Part shown: positions 34,135 to 46,979 of the stretch, piece after piece
How positions within the stretch are numbered: the first letter of the stretch is position 1
How the letters are laid out: every line of letters begins with the position of its first letter
Assembly (NCBI GenBank): GCA_029465975.1
Contig: CM055740.1
Span: forward strand, 9,480,234-9,544,233
DNA length: 64,000 nucleotides
Origin: Dallia pectoralis
Lineage: Eukaryota > Chordata > Actinopteri > Esociformes > Umbridae
Reading direction: 5' to 3'
Program-made: the position numbers and the translations under genes
Notes under the pieces: model-generated
The model's database searches: none
Seen by the model: the letters and a program-made list of their open reading frames with translations, nothing else
What the model was told of the DNA's origin: nothing

Positions 34135-36690
34135 GGCTATGTAGTGGACTGGACACACAATATAAGCTTAGACCTCTAAGCTGCCAGGGTACTGAAATAA
34201 CACACGTTCAATAAGGCATTCCACTGGTCCCATATGTGGGCGCTTGACTCGTTGGCTTTACACAGGCATTCCTACAGGGAGAGTGTCTATATATACACAC
34301 ACCACTGGAGAAAACCGACAGATGCACTGCTTTGGTTCACTCCAAGCTCGCGTGTGTGACACTATTCTGTGTGGAAATATCAACACTTGGACACCGCACT
34401 TTAGCCTGTCTGTGAATGGTCAACAATAAGTCACAATAGGACAAAAGGCCAACGTACCACAGCATTTTATAATATTAATTTAATAAAGGCACTGACCGAT
34501 CACCAGATGTCAGAATATTTTTCACCCATTACAGAGCTCATTGAGTTTACACACACAACAGCACAGACCTACAGTAAAGTACCATAGACCGTCCTTGCCT
34601 TCGCAGATAAACCTTGTTGAGAACAAGTGGTGCAATTTCATCTGAGAAGGAGCAGATAACTGCACAATTGGTTTCATTAAAAGCACACATTTGGCCAGAG
34701 CCATGGCTGAAAATAGTGATTCAAGCGAGAAACTCCACGTTAAGGGAGCGGCTAGCACAACATAAGTGCCATAATTACATAATGACAAGAACCAACCGAA
34801 AATTACAGTTCATACCTGCGTGGCTTGGACCAAGCGCCAATAGAAACTGTGCAGTTGACAAGTGTCTGTGAAGCAGAGAGAGACATTTTTATTTCTTTTT
34901 TATTATTTTTTTTCACAATGTTCTTAATTGAAGTTATGTATATATTCTACAATAGATGTTTATTATGATGTTCGATTAAAAATGTTCAATAAAAAAAGGA
35001 GAGAGAACCATTCCCCAGTTCATGGCAAAAAAACAATATTTGGAAAGAGCATTTGGAGTATTTTATGTTAAATTTGGGAAAGAATGGGCTTGTAGTGTCC
35101 CTGTAAATAATTATACAAATATGCAAACGATGGTGACGGCCCCGCCTCAGCCCCCGGATTCCTGAGAACACAGACACTGATGCGAAGATAATGGGATGTG
35201 ATTGGTTCAGCATGTCAAACCAGGGTGGAGACGTGTACTACTTCCAGGTTGTCCAGTTGTCGTTGCCCAAAAAAATGCTCAATCTTAAAGCATCTCAATG
35301 CAACGCTTTATAGTGAAAGAAACAGGATCTGTCATATAGTTCAGAATGTTCCTTTTTGTTCTTAGAAAATATGATAACTGAATGAAGAGCGAGCTTTCTG
35401 GAGCTTTGAATCGTTTATTGTCAAAGTAAATAATAGTTGATACATGATTCATCAACAAATTGTGGTTAAACAATTGACTACTGACAAGGTAATTGTACAA
35501 GCAGTGGTGCCTTTCGCTTGTACCATCTATGTCTGCCATCAGGCTTGACATCGACAACAAAATTAAAGCGGTTTCCCAATACATGAGGACTACACCACGG
35601 CAGGCGAACATAGACAAACGGACCGTGCTCGACTGCTCCAAAATACTCAGAACAGAACAGAGCTTCCCAGGGTTCTCAGGAAACAGCAATTTAAACGTTT
35701 TGTTATCTCTGATCTGAGTTTGCAGTAATATAACCTATAGTACTGTCTCCCGATTGGTCGAGGCTGACTGGGGTCACTTTGGGCCTGTAACTGTCACAGC
35801 CAATCAGAGGCTACTCAAACACAGCACTTCACAGTTCTGCATTATGCAGCCTTTTGACTTCTAATGCATTATTGTAGCCAGACAGACTGGTGAACTGTTA
35901 AGTCCCATTAATAATGCAGACCCCTGTCCCAGAATGCCACTCACTTTTCCAAACAAACAGGCAATATGTCATTATGTTTTACACAAATTAAGCATTAACG
36001 TATATTTTATAATGTGATGTAAAATATGATGAAATATAACGATTCATTACAATTTATTTGATTTTAAACAAGACTTTCATCCCTTTAATACATTGAGATG
36101 CATTCACATAATTATTCAATTTTATTAATGGGAGTAATTGTTCATATTTTCCCTAACTAATTCTACTGAATTCCTGTGTATTTGAAAGTATTCTGTTACC
36201 AAAACATTTTTTTGTGGCAGGCCCGAAGAAATAACAATTCTGAAAGGCCAAATGATATCCCTTGCAGGGCAGCTTTAGCCTGCAGGCCACCTGTTGGCAA
36301 ACACTGAAGACCCCGGGTGATCTTTTTAGTGTGGTTACATAAGAAGTGGCTTAGCAAAGGTACCCCACACTGCATAGACCGTCCCACATGATACTACAAT
36401 AGCTTCTGCAATTAAAGCCTGAGCTCTTACAATGGAGTGGTTCTTCCTGTTGGACGCAATTACACACAAAGAAACATACGCAAACAGACACGCAAACTCA
36501 CAATGACGCATAACCACACACACACACACACACAAGTAAACAATCAGCCTCTAGTAGATTAGGTTACCGTGTTCCCTGCACTCAGAGAGATGCGTGATCT
36601 CTCTACTCCGTTTCCACTCTCATACTGTTGAGATTTTCACTGACGAAAAGGAGACAAGGACGAGACAAAAAAGATAAAAAGATAAAAGAG
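34135..36690. other. Intergenic unique sequence
   Basis: A 134-codon minus-strand frame at 35285-35689 has no recognisable domain, and I do not call it a gene. No clear repeat. Confidence 0.4.
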
Positions 36691-36699
36691 AAACCGACT

Positions 36700-37100
36700 G
36701 CAGAAAGAGATGCGATAAGGTGACAGAGATAAAGGTGAAACTGACTGAAGGAGGAGATGAGACAATGAGACAGAGATTAAACAGAAACCGACTGCAGTAA
36801 GAGATGAGACAATGTGACAGAGATAAAACAGAAACCTACAGCAGAAAGAGATGAGACAATGTGACAGAGATAAAACAGAAACCTACAGCAGAAAGAGATG
36901 AGACAATGTGACAGAGATAAAACAGAAACCTACAGCAGAAAGAGATGAGACAATGAGACAGAGATAAAACAGAAACTTACAGCAGAAAGAGAAGAGATAA
37001 TGTGACAGAGATAAAACAGAAACTTACAGCAGAAAGAGAAGAGACAATGTGACAGAGATAAAACAGAAACTTACAGCAGAAAGAGAAGAGATAATGTGAC
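36700..37100. repeat. About 46-bp minisatellite, 8 copies
   Basis: Units contain AGAGATGAGACAATGTGACA followed by GAGATAAAACAGAAAC and CTACAGCAGAA. Anchors fall near 36756, 36802, 36849, 36895, 36942, 36989, 37036 and 37083. Strongly purine-rich on the plus strand. Confidence 0.93.
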
Positions 37101-37222
37101 AAGGCTGAGCAAAGCTGATCCTTCACATGAGAGGATTAGATAGCCGCTAGTATTGGTCACTCTAAAGGTCAGAGAACATCTACTACACTGTAGCTTTTAT
37201 GGCTCGGATGAAATCAACAACA

Positions 37223-37345
37223 TACACTACCGTTCTTAAGTTTGGGGTCACTTAGAAATTATCTTGTTTTTGAAAGAAAGACTGTTTTACTGTTACATTA
37301 ACATAACATCAAATTAATCAGAAATAAGGTGTAGGCATTTCTACA
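37223..37345. mobile_element. Terminal fragment of a Tc1/mariner-like element
   Basis: TACACTACCGTTCTTAAGTT, then TGGGGTCACTTAGAAATTAT and TTGTTTTTGAAAGAAAGAC, match a fish Tc1/mariner terminus I know (TACACTACCGTTCAAAAGTT). Only one end is present. Confidence 0.75.
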
Positions 37346-37349
37346 CTGA

Positions 37350-39030
37350 TATCTGGGCGGGCTCACATTCAACTTACAGCCACTTTCTTCCCTTCACACA
37401 CACGCGCGCGCGCACACACGCACACACACATGCACACAAACACACAAACACACAAACCACAAACAAACACACCTCAGATCACAGCTTCACCATTTACAGG
37501 GGAGTCTGGCTACTACATTCTACAGATGCTACTGGGGCTTTGCGGGCCTGTACTAGCGCTCCCTGGTCGTCATGGTGTATGCCCATGGCCACGCCCCTCT
37601 CCGGGTCAGCTGACGGGAGGATCGTAAAGGGTGGGTGTAATGATGAGAGCAGTGGCCCAGTCATTTAGAGCCCTCTCACGGGCCATTGACCGTGGACCCC
37701 ACACTGCAGAGAGAGAGGAGCAGGGGAACTGCTCGGCGTGTGTGTCTGGGATGCACACACTACTGTACACACACACACCTGTACACACACACATAGTTTA
37801 GTTTGAGTTGAGAAACACATAATACACATGTAAAAACAGCAAAATAAAAGAACAGATGTACAATTGCCGTCATCCAAAATGTTCAGTCAGAGAGTTTCAT
37901 GTGCACGCTTTAATAAGGGATAAGCTTTAAGAATGCCTTAAAGAGAGATTAGGACATGATGTGAGATGACCCTGCCACATACAAACTGCCCTGTTCCTCC
38001 AGACCAACGCGGGCTTGTCACGATCTTGGGTGTAGCTCAGGATAAAAGCTACATGCAGGACGGATATAAACCGTTCCTGGTATTTTTTACAAATAAAACA
38101 AACACACTCTGAATGAAAAGAAATTGTGCATACCAAGCAACTTACTAAACACATTAAAACACAGAGATATATAGCTGAACACAACAACTTAAAGTAACTT
38201 CAAATAAAAATAATGCTAAGTCCCCGGAGAACTAAAAAGCAAAGCTTATCGCCTAAACTGCAACTAGCTGTGCTCAATTAAAACAAACCACTGGAAATAA
38301 AGCGTGCACCCCACTAAAACACCCCCGGAGCGGCAGTGCTAAAAGGTTTGGTGTGACTGAATTGTCAAATTTGGCCCATTGACATTTCATCACCATGGGG
38401 GGCATATCGGCCATACAATAGATATGCAAACAGATGTCATTCTTGGGTGTAGGCAACACTTAAATATACTTTTACATGACTTAATGATAATGAAAATGCA
38501 TTTATTCAGGTAGTTCTGCATTACGTTCTGTCTCTAAAATTCTAAATGGTTCCTTGAATCTAACCAGGATTTTAAGCAACCTGATTCTGAACTGTCCTGT
38601 AGCACTCTGGAACATTTAATTTCCTCTTGTGTTATCCAGACTAAACCTGAGACAACACTCCAGCCTTCAGAAAATGAAAGATAATACAGAGATAAAGAGA
38701 GACAAAGGGAGACGGGGATAGCAACAGAAAAAGACGCGAGAATCAGTCAGTCCAAAGTGGGTCGGTGGGTTTCTGTGGTCAGTCTACAATTATGTTAAAT
38801 AGACCTCAGCTGGGTTCTGACAGGGCAGAGCCAGCACAGGTAGTCTGGTTCTGACAACACAGGACACTATGTTCTTCAGGCCTTTGTATTATACTGGACC
38901 GTGTTGACCCAGCCTTGACAGTACACAGTGTTTGCCTGCTCCACTATTTTACAGAACAAAGGGATTCCTAGCTTTTCTCTTGTTTTCTGAACACACTGTT
39001 CAACCAGCCTCTGTCTTTTACTGAACACTG
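37350..39030. other. Intergenic unique sequence with short CA tracts
   Basis: Small CA/CG tracts at 37395-37450 and 37770-37795. No exon supported. Confidence 0.4.
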
Positions 39031-39036
39031 TTCAAC

Positions 39037-39270
39037 CACGGAGACACACAGTAACACAGACACACAGGCGAAGAAACACAGTAACACAGACAGAGACGCG
39101 CAGTGACACAGACACACAGGCGAAGACACACAGTAACACAGACACACAGGTGAAGACACACAGTAACATAGACACACAGGTGAAGACACACAGTAACATA
39201 GACACACAGGCAGAGACACACACACACAGACAGAGAAATACAGAGACATACAGACACACAGACACACAGA
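39037..39270. repeat. 28-bp ACACAGTAACACAGAC minisatellite plus CAGA-type simple repeat
   Basis: About six copies of a 28-bp unit (ACACAGTAACACAGACACAC then AGGTGAAG) grade into shorter CACACAGA repeats toward 39270. Confidence 0.93.
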
Positions 39271-39284
39271 GACACACAAAGCCC

Positions 39285-39432
39285 TGCTCAGTGAACCATT
39301 TGGATTTGGAGGTCTGCTTTGGATTGTTGTCCTGCCAGAAGATTCAACAACGACATGGTTTTTAACAGGTTCTGGCCTAAAACCTCTCCGTACTTCTTTG
39401 AGTTTATGTTGCATTTGAAAGTAAACCGGCCA
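39285..39432 (-). pseudogene. Tc1-like transposase fragment
   Basis: The minus strand encodes WQDNNPKQTSKSKWFTEQ, the Tc1 QQDNDPKHTSK block, in a short unrooted piece. The neighbouring HKLKEV stretch, in another frame, may be its upstream part. No ends preserved. Confidence 0.6.
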
Positions 39433-39439
39433 AACAACA

Positions 39440-41955
39440 AACAAATCCAGTACCATACTGAGGAGCTCCTTCATGAATACCACCTGCAAATTGAGTGGAA
39501 GAGTGAATAGCTGTTCTGTTCACATACTCTTCTTGGGATGGTGTATACAATGTGGGTTGTCCTATCAAGCATCAGTGGGTAGTCTATCAAGCATCAGTTA
39601 CAAATGAGGTACGGTTTGTTTGTGAAAAATTATAAATTCATATGTCCATCATCTATCAAGCCTTTGTATTTGTGCCTCTTTAAGCATTTACATCCTGGCC
39701 GTCTGTTGGAGCTCAAAAGACTTTGCGTAGACAGGGAAACAGGGCGTCATCACATGACCAATCACAACGGCTTGTGTGACGATCCACAACCCCATTGGCC
39801 CGAGCCGCTGTTCTGGGGGCGTTACCCTCCTGCTAGCATAAAAAAAACTTAGCGGTAGACCAAAGCACACACAGACACTGAACTCACACAAACTAGGCAC
39901 CCACTGACACACACACACACACACACACACACATACTAACTGCTGTTTCTAAAACAACAGACACTGTCAACAAATAACAATTCATGGGTTTCTGGCTAGT
40001 GATGTGTCTGAATACACAGTGGAGCAGAACCTGTTATTAAGACATGTATGCATATGGCGTAGGTCAGGGGGAGGAGAATAGGGTCATGCCCAGATCAATA
40101 CAACCTAAACCCCTTGGAAGCTGTGCTGAGTCACTGTCATGAACCATTTGTAAGACTGACCGATCCTAACGACTTACAGGTGAACCGCTTCAGTAAACAT
40201 TTTCAATGGGAAATTCAAACATTTTCAATGGAAATTTCGATTCAGGACAATGTTTTGAAGAGAAAGCTGGTCAATTGGATCATGGAGACAGTTTTATAAG
40301 TCATATGGAGTACGAATGCTGATCCGAGATCAGACTGGCCTTTTGGATCATATTTAATATGATAATAAGATCCTATTGAAAGAACAGGGCCCCCCGGTAG
40401 TCCAGCTGTCCTAGTCTGAGAAATTAGAACCAATATTTAATGGGTTCCACTTCCATGGTATTGACAATTGATGGTTCCCGTTACTGTTATGTATGCAACA
40501 TTTTCTCTTCAGCGGTGAGGCACAATCCATAGTGAACATCATAAGATCTCGGGAAAAATAAAACCAGTCAAGCTAATAACTTGAGGTTAGTTATAATATA
40601 ATTTGCCAGTACAATAAGTCCAGATTAATTTTTTGTATTTTTAAATCAGTTTGCTTTGTCTAATAGAAATCACTGAGCGTGGTTACATGACAAAATTATA
40701 TTGTTTCATTCCTCCCTGGATCTCCCGGCTGTTTTAGTCATGTGGCCTTTAGGAAAAGAATATAATTGAATTATGACAACAAACCAACATCATGAGAAGA
40801 ATTGCATAACCAACTGCAAAGTCATACCATACTTAAAGCACGAAGGCTGCGTGTGCGTGTGTGTGTTTCGTGTGCGTGTGTTGTCTAGCATAATACTGGC
40901 TCGTTCAGATGCGTACAGTCTGATCTCCGGGGCTCAGTGTGTCCTGCCAGACCAACCTTTCATGTGATGCTACAGGCACAGAGAGTGGTGCTCCGCTCCT
41001 ACACACAAACTACCCATTTTCCCTTGTGACTCTTTTCTGCTGTGACCAGAATTTTAATTGCATTCTTGACCATTGCCAACGTGTCCCCTTCCTTGTTCCC
41101 ACTGTCTGTCTGTCTATTTCTCTCCTTTTTCTTTGTCTCTTTGGGACTCTGTCACTTTCTCTCCCCCTCACACCCTCTATCCACCTCCTCCACCATCATC
41201 TCTCTCTTTCCTCTATAGCCTGTCGAGTTGCTGGTTCAGAGAGAAAGCGGAGCACAGTCAGCCATTTTCTTTCACTGTGTGTTACCACAGGTAACAAGGC
41301 ACCATGAGATAGACAGTGACAAAGCCCAAGACAGAGCCTTTTAGTAACACTCTACAAAGACAATTCAGAGGGCTTGTTATGGAGTTAGCACTAACCGTAA
41401 AAAGCAAATCACATAAAGTAGTATATTGTACATGTTTTCTTTATATCTTAGCTTGGCCTCGATTGTCCGGTCAAAAGGCTGGTTACAGGTTGGATCTCAA
41501 TTTACATCGAACCAAAAATGTCTGCTTGCTGGTAGCCACGTGTTTGAATTGCAGACATACTACACCTACTAGGTTCATTGGGAGTGAGTGAAGGAGTTTT
41601 CTACAGATCTATTAGCCGTTGTCAAAAATAAACATTAATTAAGTATTATTAAGTATTCACATGGTATTTATTATGTGATAGGTGTTTTCTCATGTTTAGT
41701 CTCACGGGATTAATTTGGAGAAAGACTGCATTTGCGTTTCTATTCAATGTCAGGCTAGTTTTCGGTACCACACGCCTACATCCTGTTGTCCACATCCTGT
41801 TTACATTGGACTGCTGTATAACTCTTTGTCAGCCATCTTGAAAAAGAGAACATTGGCAGTTATCTGTTGTGCTTCAATGAATTCGGGGGGACTTCTCACT
41901 GGATTAAACACATGTTTCCTATTCAAATAACAACTATACGAAACTGAGGAATAAG
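39440..41955. other. Intergenic unique sequence
   Basis: A CA tract lies at 39908-39933. No exon is supported by splice sites plus homology. Confidence 0.4.
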
Positions 41956-41961
41956 TAACAC

Positions 41962-42377
41962 TATGGTAGAGAAAAGAGTGAAATACACGAGTCGAAGGGA
42001 TTACCTTTTCAGATGGTTTATTAAAAGAATTTAACACAACAATAAACTCCTGTCCTAAGTTCTACTCGCGCGAGTTGAGTCAGAAAGAGGAAGTGTGAGC
42101 GGAATGCATCTTCTTTTAAAGCCTCTAGGAAGCTCCTCCTAGCTTGTTTCAGAAGCGCCTCCCAACTACAGAAATACTTCCTGTTTACAATCACGAACTA
42201 CTCATTACCGCCCCTAATGGTCGGATGACTAAAATACAGTTACTACTAAATGTAAACTTAAGAATAAGAGATAAAATGTAAACAATCAATGCTATAGAAT
42301 ACTAATGAGGTAAACATAATAATAATATAAAAGAGATTAAGAAATATAAAATGGAAACAACCTGAAATTCTACCACA
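41962..42377 (-). mobile_element. Candidate solo LTR, about 416 bp
   Basis: Read on the minus strand the block starts TGTGGTAGAA and ends TCTCTACCATA, so TGTGGTAG and CTACCATA form the short inverted ends expected of an LTR, with the final CA mutated. ACAC occurs directly outside both ends (41958-41961 and 42378-42381) as a 4-bp target duplication. AATAAA occurs near the expected R region. No internal retroelement genes flank it. The retroelement class is not determined. Confidence 0.5.
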
Positions 42378-42490
42378 ACACCACGGACACTTGGGTGTCA
42401 TTCTTCGAGAAATAAGGCACTAAATCATTTTGTAGCATAAGATTTCAGATATCAATAGCTCGAGACGTCACTTTCCGCAGGTAACATGCG

Positions 42491-42570
42491 CTACACATTC
42501 GATAGAGCCCCCACAGAGTTGTTCAATTGTGAAGACAACTGAGTGGGGGCTCTATCGTGCATCTGTGCAG
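42491..42570 (+). ncRNA. MicroRNA-like hairpin
   Basis: CGATAGAGCCCCCAC (42500-42514) pairs perfectly with GTGGGGGCTCTATCG (42543-42557). A 2x2 AG/GA internal loop follows, then six more pairs (AGTTGT 42517-42522 with ACAACT 42535-42540), closing a 12-nt loop. Below it an imperfect lower stem of about seven pairs (TACACAT side with the ATCTGTG side) continues the helix. The 23-nt arms, small symmetric defect and basal stem fit a pri-miRNA. The opposite strand folds equally, and I do not recognise the mature sequence. Confidence 0.5.
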
Positions 42571-42579
42571 TGGGCAGCC

Positions 42580-44215
42580 ATATCGCTCTGGTTTTCTCAC
42601 AAGTGATGGTTTAATCCTAGTGTGGTATGTATCGTACATGCCAGTGTACATTCAAACACAATGGAAACGATTTATTCTCTCTCTGGTAATGAAAACAAGC
42701 CCTTATGACTGTGAGTGGGGGGAAAGATAAAATAGAGCTGAAATCAATTCAAATGATTGACAGGTTGACTACAATAGGGCCCTTCAGGAGTTTGTGCACA
42801 ACGGATCTGGAACCATCCGTCTAAACGGGAATACGCCTGGATTAAGGAATGGCTGTGAGGACAGTGTGTAGAGTAACGAGCGAAGCATTCCGATTAAGCA
42901 GGGATTCCTTGTCACAGTCTTCCCAGTGTCACCTTCCTGCTACTCACAATCTCTGACCTCTGACATTTCCGTGCTGATGGAGTCCCGCTAACAGATACAA
43001 CCAGCGATGGGCTGCAGCTGTTCAAATATTGTGACATGTGATCTCAGCTCGACACAAAGGGGTCTTTTTTCAGCGGGACTGGGAGACAAAGGCAGAGACT
43101 ACAGATTGCTCATTCAACAGGCCTCGCTAGATGTAACCACCACTGGACTACTGGACCACTGTCCACCAAACCACCGCATTGTGTTGGAGATGTGCATGAA
43201 GGCTCACACACACACACATGTACTTATACGGGAACACACACTTATCTTTTTCTGAACCTGAACCCTTAGCCTGACCTAGGAATCCATGTAACCTATTTCC
43301 TAGCCCTGAACATAAGCCTAACTCCATCCCTAACCAATATAAGTTAATGATTGATGATTAATGACTAAACTACACGTTGCCATGACACACCACCCAAAAA
43401 CTGTCAATGCCACAACATGAAAGTAATCCAAATTGTAACATTATACCCAATTGTACGATTTTCCCTAATCCCTAGGCCGGAAGAAGAAAAAAGTTGAGGA
43501 CACATTTTTTTTGGGGGGGGACATCAAGTATTCATTGACATGGATCACACACACACACACAAACGTGCATTCACACGCTGTCACTCTAAACATTCCACAG
43601 GTCTGCAGTTGGTAGAGTTAAGGCCTCCAGCTACACTAAACTAATGACATCTCTATCAGTTCTCATCTGGGTCAAATACTGGCACCAAGGCCAAGCAGGA
43701 TTCTGATTTTACACCAAAGTGAATTGTATTCTGAGAATTGCTTCCTGATCAATTCATGGGTTTCTGAAACCGACATGTATGAAAATGAATCATAACAAAT
43801 TGGATCCACTACTAGTATTTAGAGTCATGTGAAATGTCCACTCACTGGAAATTACAGCCGTAGGGTAACCCAGTGTAACAAATCTCACCGAAAAGTTTTG
43901 TTTAAAATATACAGATTTTTTTTTTTTTACCAACTCATCAATAGCTAAAATTAGAATCAGTCTCACCAGTTATCAGAGGCATGTTATATGGTCCATTTCC
44001 CCATGTCTACCCTAGCTATAATTGCTTAGATGTATATATATATTTATTCTCGCTTTATATTTTTCTTAATGATTACTGCGTTCAGAATGATGATAGGTTA
44101 TTAGGTGCATTTGACAAATCTAAAACTTTGACCAAAACAAAGGGAAAATATAAAAACCATAAGCAAGTAACTCAGAAAGGTCCAGCTGTCCATGTAGATT
44201 AGAAGCTTGGTGTGG
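42580..44215. other. Intergenic unique sequence
   Basis: Short CA tracts at 43206-43217 and 43549-43560, homopolymer T and G runs at 43506-43520 and T at 43918-43929. No gene recognised. Confidence 0.4.
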
Positions 44216-44239
44216 TTTGATCATATGGGTGTGTCATTC

Positions 44240-44620
44240 TAACATTTTCAGCCCAAGATCTGACCGAACGATTGCAAAAAAAGTCTCTACGAATCCCAGG
44301 GTCACATGGATCTGTCGGCCTCTCTTACCACGAGTCCTTTCTTGCTTACGAGTCCACTGTCACAGGCTGGCCAAACGGCATGGGAGATCAGGAAATAGAA
44401 GAACCCTCTGCTTAGTAGAGAATATCAACACACGACTGATGTTAGTCAGACACCACCCGGTTAAAGACCGATGCTAACGGGCGCGATATGCTCTGGACAG
44501 TTGAGCCAAGGGTGGTGTTGTTTGGTTGCAATGACAGCCAGACACAAAAAGGAAATATAACTAACTGTAACGTATGGATGAGGTGGCGTTATGTTTTGGG
44601 GATGTTTTGGTGTCCCTGTG
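44240..44620 (+). pseudogene. Tc1/mariner transposase relic
   Basis: SPRSDRTIAKKVSTNPRVTW resembles the helix-turn-helix part of Tc1 transposases (SxRTIxRKVxxNPRVT). It is followed by HRLAKRHGRSGNRRT-like sequence. After a frame change come a TVEPRVVLFGCND-like block and a GVMFWGCF-like remnant (WRYVLGMFWC). Several frameshifts and stops. Confidence 0.7.
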
Positions 44621-44867
44621 AATTAATTCTGTATTTTACCAGAGATTTCTTGAGCAGCAAGTAAAGTCATCTGTCAAAAAGCTGAAGCTGCATCACACAT
44701 GGAAGAAAAATGTAAGTGGCTGAAATATTGGAATGTGCAAATATTCCTCACGAACAATGTAAGACACTGATACAGTAACAAGAAACAGACAAATGAATGA
44801 AAAAAGGGTCAAAAAACAGTTGTTAAAAATAACACTATGAAATAGCATTTCTGTGTTTGAACATCCT

Positions 44868-46107
44868 GTTCAGTACTGTATCTTGTGTTGGAACTCATTA
44901 CATAGTGTTCAGTACTGTATCTTGTGTTGGAACTCATTACAGAGTGTTCAGTATTGTATCTTGTGTTGGAACTCATTACATAGTGTTCAGTACTGTATCT
45001 TGTGTTGGAACTCATTACAGAGTGTTTAGTATTGTATCTTGTGTCGGAACTCATTACATAGTGTTCAGTACTGTATCTTGTGTTGGAACTCATTACAGTG
45101 TGTTTAGTATTGTATCTTGTGTTGGAACTCATTACCGAGTGATCAGTATTCTATCTTGTGTTGGAACTCATTACATAGTGTTCAGTACTGTATCTTGTGT
45201 TGGAACTCATTACAGAGTGTTCAGTACTGTATCTTGTGTTGGAACTCATTACAGAGTGTTCAGTACTGTATATTGTGTTGGAACTCATTACAGTGTGTTT
45301 AGTATTGTATCTTGTGTTGGAACTCATTACAGAGTGTTCAGTATTCTATCTTGTGTTGGAACTCATTACATTGTGTTTAGTATTGTATATTTTGTTGGAA
45401 CTCATTACAGAGTGTTCAGTACTGTATATTGTGTTGGAACTCATTACAGTGTGTTTAGTATTGTATCTTTTGTTGGAACTCATTACAGAGTGTTCAGTAC
45501 TGTATCTTGTGTTGGAACTCATTACAGAGTGTTCAGTACTGTATATTGTGTTGGAACACATTACAGTGTGTTTAGTATTGTATCTTTTGTTGGAACTCAT
45601 TACAGAGTGTTCAGTATTGTATCTTGTGTTGGAACTCATTACAGAGTGTTCAGTACTGTATCTTGTGTTGGAACTCATTACAGTGTGTTCAGTACTGTAT
45701 CTTGTGTTGGAACTCATTACAGAGTGTTCAGTATTGTATCTTGTGTTGGAACTCATTACAGTGTGTTCAGTACTGTATCTTGTGTTGGAACTCATTACAG
45801 AGTGTTCAGTACTGTATCTTGTGTTGGAACTCATTACAGTGTGTTCAGTACTGTATCTTGTGTTGGAACTCCTTACAGAGTGTTCAGTACTGTATCTTGT
45901 GTTGGAACTCATTACAGAGTGTTCAGTACTGTATCTTGTGTTGGAACTCATTACAGAGTGTTCAGTACTGTATCTTGTGTTGGAACTCATTACAGAGTGT
46001 TCAGTACTGTATCTTGTGTTGGAACTCATTACAGAGTGTTCAGTACTGTATCTTGTGTTGGAACTCATTACAGAGTGTTCAGTACTGTATCTTGTGTTGG
46101 AACTCAC
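44868..46107. repeat. 39-bp minisatellite, about 32 copies
   Basis: Unit GTGTTCAGTACTGTATCTTG then TGTTGGAACTCATTACAGA. The 3' half of the array is nearly uniform (GAGTGTTCAGTACTG) while the 5' half mixes TTTAGTATTG and ACATAGTG variants, suggesting recent expansion at the high-coordinate end. The 39-bp period keeps several frames open up to 425 codons; I reject these as genes. Confidence 0.97.
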
Positions 46108-46234
46108 GGCTGCTGTAAACACAATGAACCATGATTGAACCCCTAACGTATTTTCACAGTTATGCAAGCAGACTAAATTGTTCCCGAGCATCATAACAGC
46201 CAAATGGATCTAATGAAAAGCAGACTGGCATCAA

Positions 46235-46417
<183 letters not shown>

Positions 46418-46734
46418 GAACAGTAGAACAGAAATGATATCATAGCCCAAATATGTAGGTGATCCAGACATTGCCTACGACTTTATGTTTAAAAAGACTT
46501 GCATATTAGCCTCATATCTCATTCCAGCTCTCTGACATCCCACAGACTCTCCCCTTTAGGAGCTCGACATGCTCTCAGGATCCAGCTTTGAAGTAAGAGA
46601 CCTCTGACACCTATGACTTTAATTCTTCCGAATGACAGGACGTACAAACCTGTCTTGTGGTTCAGTCAATGTTTCACTAGCAGTTTGAACATGTTACGCT
46701 GTCTTATTGGATGGAGTGCTGCTGAGTCAGCTTA

Positions 46735-46975
46735 ACATTATTGGATGGAGAGCTGAGTAGACTTTACCTGATTGGATGGAGAGCTGAGTAGACTTTACAT
46801 GATTGGATGGAGAGCGGAGTAGACTTTACATGATTGGATGGAGAGCGGAGTAGACTTTACATGATTGGACGGAGGGATGATTAGACTTCACATGATTGGA
46901 CGGAGTGATGAGTAGACTTTACATGATTGGACGGAGTGATGAGTTATCTTTACATGATTGGAGTTGAGCTGAGTC
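46735..46975. repeat. About 30-bp minisatellite, 8 copies
   Basis: Units of ATGATTGGATGGAGAGCGGA then GTAGACTTTAC with GGACGGAGTGATGAG variants toward the high-coordinate end. Confidence 0.92.
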
Positions 46976-46979
46976 GACT

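Noticed and set aside
33694..34214. Cys/Tyr/Val-rich and Thr/Asp/Arg-rich frames
   Set aside because: GTCT/GTAT simple repeat.
35285..35689. 134-codon minus-strand frame
   Set aside because: No domain, composition like non-coding DNA, and no splice or promoter context.
44868..46107. CRISPR array appearance (regular direct repeats)
   Set aside because: Units are contiguous with no unique spacers, and the genome is a vertebrate; the same applies to the other arrays.
44857..46203. Open frames of 164-425 codons on both strands
   Set aside because: Product of the 39-bp array in several frames at once; not a gene.
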